Source: Parus major
Lineage: Eukaryota; Chordata; Aves; Passeriformes; Paridae
Reading direction: 5' to 3'
Assembly: GCF_001522545.3 (NCBI RefSeq)
Contig: NC_031768.1
Location: forward strand, 2,024,250 to 2,088,249
Length of the DNA: 64,000 nucleotides
Part shown: positions 23,566-37,600 of the stretch, piece after piece
Layout of the letters: every line of letters starts with the position of its first letter
Numbering within the stretch: the stretch's first letter is position 1
Notes under the pieces: model-generated
Databases searched by the model: none
Told to the model about the DNA's origin: nothing
Seen by the model: only the letters and a program-made list of their open reading frames with translations
Translations under genes and position numbers: made by a program

Positions 23566-25450
23566 AGTGGTGGAAGCTGAATAATTATTTACATCAGGAT
23601 TTACTAAGGAAATTTGTGACATGGGATTTGGGTTACGTGCCTAAAGGTCACTGGGTTTTGTACAGTTTTTTAATTATTTTATATTATTATTTATTTTCCT
23701 GCCTTGGTGTCCGAGCACAAACAAAATCTATTTACTTTATTTAGATTATCGAATTTTATCAAACCTTGCTGACATCTGGCAGCTGAGGTGCAGGAATATC
23801 AATCCACACTAAATCACGACTTCCATCCCTGCTTTCCTGGGTGGAAATCAACTATTTACCTGTCTTTTCACTGCAAAAATCCGAATTAAATAGCTTGAGA
23901 GCTGATGTGTCCTGTCAGCAAACCAGCTGCCTGATTCTAAGTGATCCAGACAAATCTCTTCCTCATGGAATTGGCAGCAACCTTTGGCAGAGAGCTGCTG
24001 GAAAAACTTCCCAGCTCCTGCTTTGTTTTCAGGAGTAGAAACAATCCCGTGTTTAAGATCTTCAGATGAGATGAGGGAAATAGGCTTCCATTTCTTGCCC
24101 AGTGTTTGTATCAGATTACTCCTAATTTTTGTTGACAGTATCTTGCAGCTTTTCCACTTTGTTGGGTTTTATGGGAGGATTGATTTTGTTTCTTTTTTTT
24201 TTTTTCTTGGAACAAGGAGAGCTTGATCCCAGATAAATCTTATTCCCTGATTTCACGTTCTCTGCTGTGAGAATCACTGCAAACATCCTGATAAAGACAA
24301 AATTAAATCCTCTCTGTAGCCAAACAAACCAACCCAATCTGGCCCTGATGGCATTGTGTGATAATTTTATTTTTTTCCATGGAGGTGGATCTAGCACAGA
24401 GTGGTTTTATTGGCAATTCCTCAATCCTGCTCAGGGGAGTGCAAAGGTGCCTTAAACCTGCACTTAAAATCCTTTCTGTTTTTTCATTTCATCCAGCATT
24501 TTTCTGGTTTTGAGAGTTTCCTACCAAAACCCTTCTATTGATGGAGTTAAAGTTGTTTATTACAACATATTTAATGTCTTAAAGGACATAGAGGATGGTT
24601 TGGGTTTATTTTTGTGTCCTAACAGCAGGAGACTGAATGCAGATGCCCTTCAGAAATGTAAAATATTTTGTTACAGAGCTGTGATTTCTGTATCAGTGAT
24701 GCAGCAGGGATTGACCTAAGCATATTTAAACTATTCTAGAAGAATATTTTAATGTTTTCTAACAGAACTGGTGTCAGAGGTAGCAAAGGAGAGAAGGAAG
24801 GATTTTTAAGTAGGGAAAATCCAGCCATGCTTGGACTCCATTGTTCTAAACCAGGTTTATTTGAGTTTTTAACCTAAATGCCTTGCAAAACACAGGAAAA
24901 TCAGGTCTGAACAGCTGAAACATAAAAATAGATGGATATGTTTTGTTGAAATACAGGGAAGATTATAATGCATGGCTTGGCATTTTGGCACAACACCTTG
25001 GACTTGGACTTGAGCATCTGCTGCTGCCGAGTTGAGCTGCAGAGCTCTGAGAGCTCCTTCTGCTGCAGGCTGAGAGCCCTTGAGCAGGATTCCTCTGGAA
25101 AGGGAATATTTCCCATTCCATGCTCCAGGTGACCTTGCAGAGCACAGGGGATGAAGGCAATTCCATCTCCTTGTCAGTGCTTGGAGGGAAACTCTGGAAT
25201 CCTCAAACTGTGATATCCACGTGTGTGGAAGGGAAAAACACGGTCCAGAAAGAGGAAAAAGCAACTGAAAATCTTTTGGAAGAGGCAGTGGGAAGTCAAA
25301 TTGTTTTGTCAGGGAATTATTTTTAGTTTTGTGTTGAAATTTTGATCCGGTGACCTGTTTATTGTGCTGTCAGTGCTTCTCCATATTTATTATCTCAAGT
25401 ATGGCAGAGCTGAAATCTGGGGGATTTTTGTAACTCTTTGCATGTTTTAG
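23566..25450. other. DOP1B 5' intron, single-copy
   Basis: Between the predicted UTR exon and the first coding exon. No repeats recognised beyond short T-runs. Confidence 0.6.
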
Positions 25451-25487
25451 TTTACCAGGAGGTTCCACCTTGCTATGAGAAGCCAAG

Positions 25488-25625
25488 ATGGATCCAGAAG
25501 AGCAGGATTTACTTGGAGATTACAGATACAGGAATTATTCTTCAGCCATTGAGAAAGCTTTGAGGAACTTTGAATCATCCAGTGAATGGGCAGATCTGAT
25601 CTCTTCCCTTGGCAAACTCAATAAG
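25488..25625 (+). CDS. DOP1B: DOP1B coding exon 1
   Basis: The ATG at 25488 opens [19 protein letters not shown], the family's usual N-terminus, for 46 codons up to a GTACAG donor. A TTTTAG acceptor at 25450 leaves 37 nt of 5' UTR in this exon. The intron that follows is about 6.1 kb, the longest in the gene. Confidence 0.95.
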
Positions 25626-28600
25626 GTACAGTGTGAGGGGAATTTTTATCTTTCTTTTTTTTGGTGATATTGTATTGTTATGAACTTTTCTGTCACTTCC
25701 AGCACTTGGAAAAGTGAAAATTCACTCAAAAAAAATAATGGGAGGAGCTAAGTCAGTATTTTTTTATATAAAAGTGAGAAATTCTGATGAAACCAGCAGA
25801 ACTTTCCTGCAAATGCTATTTGCTGTCTTAATGCTGCTAAGTTAATTTAATTTTTGCATCAAAGAAACCCTCACTCTAGAGCAGCTAAAAAACTTTTCTA
25901 GAAAACAGGAATTGACAAGTTTTAGAGTATTTTCTGAGTCAAAGCTTTTATTTAAAGGTCACATTGACTTGGCTGTGCCCTCCCCTTGGATTTGGGGAAG
26001 TTTGAAATATTGTTTTGGAACAGAAGTTCCACGTTTCTGCCTTTTCATTGTGAATCTGGCTCCCATCAGAGGCCTTCAAAATGTTCTTCTCAAAAGGAAA
26101 AATATGAAATAATTAGAGTGAGAGGTAGGCTTTGATCTTTTTATCTTGACCTAGATGAACACTGAACTGCTGAGCACACACCTGAGCCTTATTCAGGTAC
26201 AGAATTGCCAAAATCTGTGGCAGCAGAGCAGAAACCAAAGGAAAAGCTTTCAGCTGATCCAGCAGTCCATCTGCTCCGGGGTTTTATGGATTTAATCTTT
26301 TTAGGAGCTTAAGAATTGGTGGAGTAAATAATTCCCAGTGTTCATCCCTGTCTGTTCTCTGAAAATCAGGGTGGATGTGGCAGGGGAAGGTGCTGCCAAA
26401 AGGAAAATAAGATGTCAGTAACCATTCCCTGAACACCTGGGATTGCTTGGTCTCTGACAGCCTCGAATATAAATGTCATTGTTGAGTTTTATCAGGGTTG
26501 GGGGAGGTGGTTCTGACAGAAAATCCTCATTTTTCCTGCAGTCAGTGGTGGAGGTGGGTGAGCAGGAAGGAGAACAGTGATAAAATGGTTTTTACAAACC
26601 ACTCCTGGTTATATTAAAGATCCTGGGGGTCACTTGTGTGCAGGGATAACTGAGATCAATCCCACACGAAAATGCTGAGAAAGGGAAGGACAAAACACAA
26701 GAAATCAAGAAGTTCTGAAGTTCTTTTCCAGAGCAGTGTGAAATCTGTTCTTGCCCATATGGGTGTAATATTTTTTGAGCCTTTTTCTCCTGTGGGCACT
26801 ATTGAGACACAAACATTCTCTTATTTCCATAAAGCTCAGAGGTGTCACCCTCCAGGTAGTCCAAGGTCTGGAAAAAGCAGGATAGGCTCTTGTTCCTTAA
26901 AAATGAGGATAAAAAATGGAGCTTGGTGAAAAGGAACAACTCTGCTGCTTCTCTGTGGCTCCTTGGTATTCTTAAAATCTCTTCCAGCCTCAATGATTTT
27001 ACTCAGGACAGACTGGAAGTTGTTTTTGAGTTTCTCTGTTGTTTCTACAGCTCAAAATAATATTTCTGGACTTTCAGAACCAGGGAAGCAACATCTGAAT
27101 GCTCAGTTTGTAGATCTGCAGAGATTTGATTTTATCATTTCAGGGAGGTGAGCTTTATGTGATTTGACACGACTTCAGCCCAGACAGCTTCACCTTGAAT
27201 TGCTTTTAGACAGGCAGAGGAATAAAGGGGTTTATTTTTTTGTTTTGTGACTCATCTCTTGCTTGAAGTAGGTCAGAGGAATGTTGTCCTAAAATTGTGT
27301 GTGTTCCTCGTGGGTTTTATGGGGAGCCTGAGGAGTTACTACACTTTTACCCATTTTTTTTGGCTGTTTTTTTTTTGTTTTTTGAGGTCAGGAGAGATGA
27401 ATCTCCCCTTCAGAGTTCAAAAGCTGCAGGTGGCAGGTGAGAGCATGAGAGAATTGGCAGAATTTGCTCATTTATTTTACACCCCAAACTTCTAAGGGAA
27501 AGATTTTGGGGGTTATTTTGGATAATGTGGGTACAATAGATCATTATGGGAAAAGAGAAACATTGGAAAGTAATATTTCTAATAAGAATATAAATAGGTA
27601 GATGTAAACAGGTGGATGAAACAGGCAGTAAATATGGATGTCAATGTTTTAAAGAGGATTCAGCTTCATTTTCAGTGAGAAATCACTTTCATATTTTGAT
27701 AAAAAAGCTGCTGGGGTGGAGGGATGTTGCCTTTTAAACTTAAAAATAGCTGTGATTCAGAATAGATGGGTTTGTCAATGAAACAGGTGCTTTTAACTTT
27801 GTTTTTATATCCAAAATGCCTGTCACTGTTTTCAGAGTATAAACAAATAGCAAATATATAAAAAATGTTCAGGTATGGGAAACTTCAGGTAATTAAGAGG
27901 ATAAAAATATGCTGAAGGTAGGAAAATCCAAATGCACAGTTTGCATTTATCCAGATTACAGACATGGGTTTTCCATCAATTTCAACTCTGGATGTAGGGA
28001 ATTAATAATTAAATGACACAATTGGCAAAATGAAGAACTGAGGAGCAGAAAATACTGGGTTTTGGTTTTGTAAGGAAACAAGGAAAGGAGTGGTTTTAAA
28101 AAACCCTTGGAATTTGTGGTGGTGAGAATTCCCAATTCCTGCACAGAATTCCCAGAGGAGCTGTGGCTGCTCCTGGATTCCTGGAAGTTCCCAAGGCCAG
28201 TGTGGATGAGCTTGGAGCAGCCTGGGACAGTGAAGGTGTCCCTGCCATGCCAAAGGTTGGAATAAAATGATCTTTAAGGTCTTTTCCAGCCCAATCCATT
28301 CAGGGATTTTAATATTATTTGCTCTAAAACAGCACTTTCAAACTGCTTTTTATCCTTGGATATAACACAACTCTGTAAATCTGAGTTTTAATCTTTACTC
28401 TGCAACTTCAAAGCGATTAAAAAAAACCCCAGGAAATAAATCTGTGACTTATTGGTTCTGAAGGCTTTTCTTGCCTCAGAAACTTTAAGGTGGACCTGAT
28501 CTCCCAAATCCTTGGAGGGGAAAGGAAAACAAACCCCAAATTTTGCAGCTGCACATTGATGGTTTGAACAGCAACACTCAGTGTCCCAATCTGGCTGTTC

Positions 28601-31600
28601 TTGAGGGAGAGACGAGGAGGATTCTTCTGAAAAGTGATTTAATGAGTGCAGCCATTAATTAAGCACTTGCTTCATAGGAAAACTCAGACATGCAGGGTTT
28701 TATACCAGCTGCTGGCTCAGTTACAGATTTATGCTGAAGACAAATCTTATTTCTACTTTGGAGAATTTCTTTATTTTTTTCCCCAAACCCAATGGACAAA
28801 TCCTCAGGATTGGGGATTTTATATACCTCCTCCCCTTTTTTAATACAACTCAGCTGCTACTTTCCTTACAATCAATTTTAAAATTAATTCTCCTACTTTA
28901 AAATTAATTCTGTTCATGGTATTTCTATGGAAGCTGAAGCTCTGCTTGGAATTTTTTTTCTTTTTTTACTTGGAAAATGAATCAGTGGAAAATAGAATCA
29001 CAAGTTCTTCTTCTCCCCCTCTCCTCACAACCATTGTTGTTTAAACAAGAATTATGGTATTTCCTAATTGAAGATAATCTTTAAAACATTGATGCTGCCT
29101 TTTCCTGGAATTCTAGTGATGGAAATAAAATTTTTTACTTGATTTGCATAGAGTTTTATCATTATTTTTTACAGATTTCTAGTGCAGAAGAAATTAAACC
29201 AGGAGCCGAAGAAATGGAAATATTTTCCTGTGCCTGTGGTTTAATTTTAAGGCACAGGTGGAAAAAATAACAAGTTTTCCTTTTGTAGACAATTCTGTAT
29301 TTTTATAGCTCAATTTCAGAGAAATTCTGAGCATCCTTAGTGTTGGAAAAACAGGTGTGGGGTGGGATCTTGAATTTATTCACCTCTACCAGCCAAAGTT
29401 ATCATTCCAGCATTCCTGGATCCTGATTCTTTCTTCTTTTTTTCTCTTGTGGAAGCTCAGGATATTTAAAAATCCAACTTCTCAACTTTGCCTGTCAGCT
29501 GGAGGAGATGAATTAACATTTCAAAATCTGTCTCTTACCACCTCACTCTTATTTCAGTGAGATCCCTCTGCTAATTAATGCCTTTCAAACCTCTTAAAAT
29601 CCTTGGATCTGCAATTCTGGGGAAGCTGGGAAGAGCCTGAACCTTCCAGCACAGCAGCAGCAGCCAGGGCTTGCTGGGAGGGCTCTTTAGAGCCTTCTGA
29701 AATGTTGGAATGGGGTTTAAAATCCATTAATTTGCTGGGACATCAGGAACAACTGGGAATTTTTAATAAATGGGGTATTGGGAGGGAATTCCTGGCTGGG
29801 AGGACCTGGCACAGCTCTGGATCCCTGGAAGTGTCCAGGGGTATTTTGGATGGGGTTTGGAGCACCCTGGGATAGTGGAAGGTGTCCCTGCCCATCCCTG
29901 GATCTTTAAATTCCCTTCCAAACCGTTCCATGATTTTAAATATTCAAATGGTGTTTGGGGAAGGGAGTTCTTATTTCCTTCAAATCCTTAAGAAATGTTG
30001 GAGCCAAAGCAGAGATTTGCTGAGGTGCCATTATTTCTGTGCTGGAGCTGATTTTCTGTGTAATAAACAGCAAATTTTAATTAAAAAATTAATTCATATT
30101 ACAATTCATTAAACATTATTAATGTTTAATAAACAGTGAAATTTAATTAAAAAGGTTTCCATTTTCTGATATTTAAATTCAAATTGTTGGAATATTAAGA
30201 TGGTATTTGTTCAGTCTGAACACTGAGAGGGAAAATATTTACCACTGCTCTGCTTTTTTGTAATTAACTCCTTTTATATCTATAAATATACAGAGAGGGT
30301 GTGGGCAAGTACATGCCAAGTAATATAAATAGAAAGTTTCAAAGTCCAGCTTTCCAGAAATCTTCAAAGTTCTTACAGCTCTTCAGATTTCTAATGTTGA
30401 AATAATATTCCTCGTGTAACACATGGGAGAGTGGCTCAAATATAAAAGGTGTAAAAAAAGGTAACTGCACAAATATGTGAAATAATATTTTCTTTTTGGG
30501 ATTTTGGGGTTTTTTTTCATCCATTAAAGGCAGCTCTGCCCATGCTGGGGGAGGGAAGGAAGGAAATGAGGTGGCTCTAAGTGACATCTGTGTGTTTGCC
30601 AGGATAGGGTGACATTTCTGTTTGCTGTTGTTATAAACTCCCAACCTTTTGGGTTTTTTTTTCCTTCTCCAGTAAAATTCCTGCCAGCTGCTCTTACTAA
30701 AAGCTGTGGATTTTCTCTCCTCCCCTTCCTGCTGAGGAGTGCTCAGGGTTAAGTGACCTGCTTTAGGTTTATTCCAGGAAGGGTTATTCCACTTTCTGCT
30801 GCTTTTCCAAGCAAAATAGAAGAACCTCAAGCTGAAAATAATTTCATAGGATGAGACCATGATTTAATTTTGGGAAGAGACAAGAATTTACCTGATCCTG
30901 AAAATATCCCAAATGTCCACATGCTCTGGTACATGTTTGTGTTTGCACATTAAGCAGAGCCTGAAGTGCCCTTGGCTGGCAAATTTTCTTTTTAATTGTC
31001 TCTGATTTGAAGAGAAAACTTCTTTATTTTCCTGCTCAAGAAAAGGAGTCACCTTTCCCAAGAAAGGAGGCACATTTTTTCCTAAAACCTGGCCCAGCAG
31101 CAAATCTCATTGAGGTATTCCCTGTCCTAAACATCTTGAACTTGCACCTGATTGCAGCGAGCTCCTCAGCTCAGTGAATTCCACAGAGAATTCCAGATCA
31201 GAGGGTCTTGTCCCATTTAATCATCTCTGCTTTGGTTGGAAGGTTTGGTTTGGAAAGTCCACAGGTTTTCCTCATGCCTGGAAGTGTCCAAGGCTGGGTT
31301 GGGCAGAGCTTGGAGCACCCTGGGATAGTGGGAGGTGTTGGAACAAGATGATCTCTAAGGTCCCTTCCAACCCATTCCATGATTCCACACATGAAGTGAG
31401 AATTTATGAGGAAAGATAAATCTTTAATTCTTTCTTTATTCCCTAGAAGCTGAGCTGCTTTTCTTGTCAATTCCCTTTTTCCCCTGGAGATGGGATAAGG
31501 ATACCCTGTCCCAATCCTGGTTTTTGACTTCCTTTTCCCTCCTCTAAGCAGACTCAGGGCAGGCTTTTCTAAATTTCCCATGGCTGATCCCAAATAAAAG

Positions 31601-34600
31601 CTCAGCTGCAGAGTTCTGCTGGAACCAAATACAGTTAGGAGTCAAAACTCTTCTCAACCTTTAATAAACAGCCATGAGATATTTGATATTTCACATTATA
31701 ACTATTTCTTCTCTCCTTTCTCCCCCAGGCTCTGCAGAGTAACCTGAAATATTCTCTGCTGCCCAGAAGATTGATCATCAGTAAAAGATTATCCCAGTGC
31801 TTGCACCCAGCCCTGCCCAGTGGGGTGCACTTAAAGGCTTTAGAAACCTATGAAATAATCTTCAAAATCATTGGCACAAAATGGCTTGCCAAGGATTTAT
31901 TCTTGTACAGGTAATTGGATTTATTTTTATTTTTTTCTCTAAGGCACAAAACAGCTCACCAAGGATTTATTTTTGTACAGGCAATTTTAATTATTTTTTT
32001 TTTAAGGCATAACCATTTCAATCTATTTTAATTAACTCTTCTTTTGTCTTTTTTTTATTTTTTTTTTATTCAAAGCTCTGGTTTGTTCCCTCTACTGGCA
32101 AATGCAGCAATGTCAGTGAGACCTGTTCTTCTTGGCTTGTATGAGAAATATTTTCTCCCTCTCCAAAAATCCCTCCTGCCTGGTCTCCAGGCCTTTGTCA
32201 TTGGGCTGCTGCCTGGCTTGGAAGAAGGATCAGAAATTTATGACAGGTAATATTAATTATTCCATATTCAATAGCCAGGATTTGGATTTTCTAGGGAATT
32301 CTCAAGAAGTTTCTGTCAGATTTCTATAAATAAAAGAGCTTCTAAAAGGGGATGAATGGTGGGAATTGGAAAGATGTTGGAGTAGAAAAACCTTTTCCCC
32401 TCTATCTTCATCCCAAGAGAAGAGGAAAAGGAGAGTTAAAAAAAAGAGAAGAGGAAAAGGATGGTTAAAAATGCAAATGCTGAGAGAAAAGACTAAAAAA
32501 TTCTAAATCTATTTTTTTAATTTAAATTAAATTTAATTTTTAATACATTTAATTGAATTCAAAATTTAAACCTTTTCCCCTCTATTTACATTCCAAAAGA
32601 AAAGGAAAAGGAGAGTTAAAAATAGAGATGAGGAAAAGGATGGTTAAAAATAGAAATGCTGAGAGAAAATAATAAAAAAAATAAATTAAATTTTTAAATT
32701 CAATTTAATTTAAATTTTAATCTTTTTTTTTTTTTTAAATTTAAAGCTCCTCTGACTCCTGAATAATTCCCCTGACTCCCCAGACCACTGCTCTGGAGAT
32801 AAATTCTCTTTAAATTCTGTAACATGAGAGAGCAGCTGAATTCTTTCCAATATTTCTGTATAATCTGACAAAAACATGGAGCAGGGAGTTAATGGGAGCT
32901 GCAGGTCAAATCTGAGCTCTTGTTTTACACCTTTTTTTTCCCTATTTTTGATGACATCATTTTCCTCTTTGCCTTGAACAAACAGGATCTAACAGGAGCT
33001 GAAATATGAAATATATTTCATAAATCTGGGGAAATATTTATGTTAAAATTAATTTAATGAGTTTTTTTGTTACATTTACATGAGGGAGTTTTTCTTTTAT
33101 TTACTCCTTGCAATGATTCTGTGGTAAGAATATCTCATCATGAGATGTGTTAGGGTAATTTTCAATTCTTTTTCCATGAGAAGCTCTCCACTGAGTGTTT
33201 TCAGAACCTTCAATATTGAGGACTAAAATTAATCCATCTCCTGCTGTTCCTGAAAGTGAACAAAGTGCTGAGCTTGTGCTTCAGCCTAGACACCATTTCC
33301 AGCTCTGAATTTCCCTGCCTTTGTGCACTCACACAGAAAATGGAAAAGGAAAACTGCTTGGAGAGATTTTTTTAATAAAGAAATGGAAAAGAACATCACA
33401 CTGGGAGGTGTTTCCTCTTCTGAGCTGGGCTTTTTCCTCTTCTCTCAATCTTGCATTCCTCATGTGGGGTTTGATTTCCTCCTTTATGGTAAATAACCAA
33501 ATGTTACTTAGCAGGGAATGTGCTCCAGTCCCAGGATTTGCAGTGGGATGGGCTGGAATTCATTTCAAGGGGTCCTGTGTGCAATTTGTTGTTTTATCTC
33601 ATGGAATCCCAGAATGGTTTGGGTTGGAAGAGACCTCAGAGCCCATCCCATCCACCCCTGCCATGGCAGGGACACCTCCCACTGTCCCAGGCTCTGCTCC
33701 AATTCCTTTCCAGCCTTGCCTGGGACACTTCAGGGATCCAGAGGATTTCACCTCTTCTTTTTCTTCATCCAGTGCCTTAAAAATTAACCCTGTTGGTTTG
33801 AAAGTAGGAGTTTTTAGGATAACCTCCAGCTGCCAGACTGATAAAATTGGCTTTCAGACTTCAGCATCTGCTTAAATAACTTCCAATTCATCTTTGCACA
33901 CCTCTGACAATAAACATTCTGCAGTCAGAGGTGCTGCAGTTGTTTGGCCAGAGCTAAATATTTGCAAATATTTCCTGGAGAATTTTCCAGTGTGTGAACA
34001 TAGACTTTGTTTTAGTGACAAAGAATTGAGTGGGTTTGATTATTTTTGTAAAATGAGATTCATCCATCACCAGCTGGGATAGGGGAAGGTTCCCTGCCCA
34101 TAGCAGGGGGTGGAATAAGGTGATTTTTAAAGTCCCTTCCAACCCAAACCATCCCAAGATTCTGTGATAAAGGGGAATCCTGATAACACAAAGCTGCAAA
34201 ACATCAAATAAACAACGCCAGCTCTATATAATTCCATTTCTGTGGTACAAAATCAGCCAGCAAAGGGTTTTTTTCTGTGTGTGTGTGTGCAGAACAGATG
34301 CTCTGCTGGTGAAGCTGTCCCTGCTGATGGGCCAGGAGGTGTTTTATGGAGCTCTTTGGGGCAGTGTCCTGGGCAGCCCTTCCATCAGGCTCCCTGCTTC
34401 CCTCTTCATTGTCAGCCACATCAACAGAGAACTCTCTGGCAAACAGCAGAAATTCATGCTTGGCACTGATTATAAACTCACAGTAAGTTCATTTTTCCAC
34501 CCCATAAACCCTTTCCCTGGATTAAATTAGGATGCCATGCAATTAGAAGTATTTTGAGAGGAGAGACTGAAAGGTCTGTGCTCTGAAATTGCTTCATCCA

Positions 34601-37600
34601 TTTAATTTGAAGAGCAGCTTTTCTGGTTTCAGTGTTTAATGTGCACTTCCCAAAGTGTTTGCTGCTCTGAAATTTTCTGTCTTTTTATTTTTCCAGTAAA
34701 ATGGAGATCTTCTGTAGGGGAGTAATTTGTGTTGAGTGATGGAATAAGTGTAAGGCTAATTAGGTTAATATCTGTATTTTGGGAGGTTTTACATCTTGTA
34801 ACTCTGGGACATTCTGTGCTGTTACAAACCCAATATTAACAATTATTTTAATAACCACAAAAATTTGTTAATGAACTCACTTTGGGTGCAGGAGTTAAAT
34901 TGTAATTATCCTCTTATTTAAACAAAATATTGTGCATAGGTAGCCAAATTTCCTTATTTTCCCTCCCATTTGGTAGCAAAATCAAATAAAATATTGTGTT
35001 TTCCTTTTCCAGATAAAGTCTCTGTGTGTGTCAGTGCTGGATTCCAATGTCCTTGTGCAGAGGAACACTCTGGAAGCCATCCTCTTCTTCTTCCCATTTT
35101 ATACAGCTTTGGTAAGGGGATTATTATGGGATTTTCCCATGGAAGGTGTGTTCTGTGCAAGCAGCCCAGCTCCCACCTCTGTTATTGCCAAATGGCTGAA
35201 TTTTGAACCTTCAAAGTCCATGAATTTTGGGATTTCTTGTGCCCCATCAGTTTGAGGAGGGCAGGAGACTCTGCTGCTTCTCAGAGTCTTTACAGCTTCC
35301 AAGGCTGAAGAAATGATCTCACAGGAGCTTTTGGGGGATGTTTGGGATGTGCTTGAAGTATTCAGCCCTGAGCAGCTCATGTGGAAAAAATACGGAATTT
35401 ATTCAAGTAGGATTTTAGAATTTAGAACTGTCCACATGAAGTTATTTCTGGTAAAGACCAGGGAAGAAAATCCTCCTTGAAACAAAAGTTGTTCCCATTG
35501 TTTCCTCACCTCCGTGTAGCACAGGCAATGTTTAGGGTGGAGGAAGGATTTTTAAGGCTTAAGGAGAGGAGAAGCTTTGGGCTGAGCTCAGGGTGGCCTT
35601 GCAGGGCCTGAAGGAGCCCCAGGAAAGCTGGAGAGAGACAATTGCCAAGGGCTGCAGGGCCAGGAGCCAGGGAATGGCTTCAAACCAAAAGACTGTAGGG
35701 TTAGGTGGGATATTGGGGAAAAAATTCATCCTTGGGAGGGTGGGGAGGGGCTGGGATGGAATTGCCAGAGCAGCTGGGGCTGCCCCTGGATCCCTGGCAG
35801 TGCCCAAGGCCAGGCTGGACATTGGGAGCTCCTGGGACAGTGGGAGCTGGCCCTGCCATGGCAGGGCTGGAACAGGATCTTAAAGATCCCTCCCATCCTG
35901 TGACTCCATGATCCCACTTTTCTCAGATCCCTTGAGACTGTGTCACATTCTTTGACATTTTTAGCACACAAACCATTTTCCTGTCAATGCTTTGTTAGCT
36001 TTTCCCCAAAACATTAATATTCCCATTTCAAAAACCCAACCCATCACCAATTTGACTCCTTTCAGTGCTTAGCAACAGCTGAAAAATCTTTCTTTTCCAC
36101 CCTAGGACAGCAAGGAAAGCACCATCCTGCTGAGAAGGGCTGATCTGGTTTACATCCTGTCAGCAGCCACTCAGACACTGCTGAGGAGAGACATGTCCCT
36201 CAACAGGAGATTGTATGCATGGCTGCTAGGTACTGTGCAAAATCCAGGGATTTTCAATGTTCTGGATGCTTGAGAGCAAAAAAAAATAATAATAAAGATC
36301 AGTGTTTAAAGTTGAAATACACTTATTTAGCTGGAGCTACTTTAGATGAAGTTGTGTTTATTTGCTATTTATGGAGTGCCTTAATACAATGAAACTTTTG
36401 GCAAACAGAGGTGAATTTATTTCTCTCTGAATCCCAGGGTAACTGATAGGTGCTGGTTCCACCCACAGCTTGTTGTGAAGTGGTTCAGTGGACTAAAAGG
36501 ACTAAAAGTTACTGTTTAACCTTATTTTTCTGGAAGAAATAGTGATTCCCACTGTATTTGGCCTTGGTTTTGGTTGATGTGATGTGCTGAACATCTGGAT
36601 GCCCTGAGACTGGGACCTGTGGGTTGTTGAAATGCCAAAGATGAAAAATGCAGTGTGAATTCAGCAGAAACCCCTCAGTGCTGCTCTCTGAGCTCCTCCT
36701 GCCTCTGTTTTCTTGCAGGCTCTGATATTAAAGGTGGCACTTTTGCTCCAGAGTCCACCACTTCTGAAGACCATGCTGTGTATTTCTTTGGAAAATACTC
36801 TAAAGATCTTTTGGTTGAGGTTGGTGTTCATTTTGTACAGATATATTCCAGAGAAATTCATGATCCTTTACATTTTAGCTCAAACTGTGTCCAGAATTAT
36901 TCCTAATTATTGGTTTGTCCCTCCCTCCCTGTTCCTGTGGTTACATTTCCATCTATCTCAAAGCCTCTGTGCTGCATTTATCCCAGTATTGGATAGCTTA
37001 TGGAATCTTAAGGAAACCAAAGGGAAGCATCTTGGCTGAACTACCTGAATTATTTAAAAGTGTTTCTCTGGACAAGATCAGCCCTTGAGTAGAGATGCTG
37101 GGAAGATGGAATTGATTTGTTTACCCTGGATGGAAAATTTGAGTTCATTTGTAGTCAGCCCTAAACAAAATCAAATATAGGAACACTTCAGCCCTTAATG
37201 ATGTCTCTGATGGGTAACATTGTGATGTTTTCCTTTTCCTAGAGCTTGATTGTGATTCTGCACCAGAAATTCCCAGAGTCTGACCCAGAGGAACAGCACC
37301 AGGCTTACCTCAAACCCTTCCGGATCCTCATCAGCCTCCTGGACAAACCTGAAATAGGTAAAGTCTTTGTCCCAAATCTCAGTAGGACTTAACAAAACCC
37401 AGCACAGTCCTAATCCTGACTCTGTTGTGTGGGAGTGTGCAGGAGGCTGCTCCTTGCAGTGGCCCTGCTCTGGAACAAATTCCCTCTCCAGGTTCCCTCT
37501 GGCTGTCCCACAGAGCCCTGCAGAGCATGGATGGATCCCAGGGAGGGAAATGCAAATCCGTGCCCTCCTGGAGGGTCAGCACAGCCCAGGCTGGGGGTTG

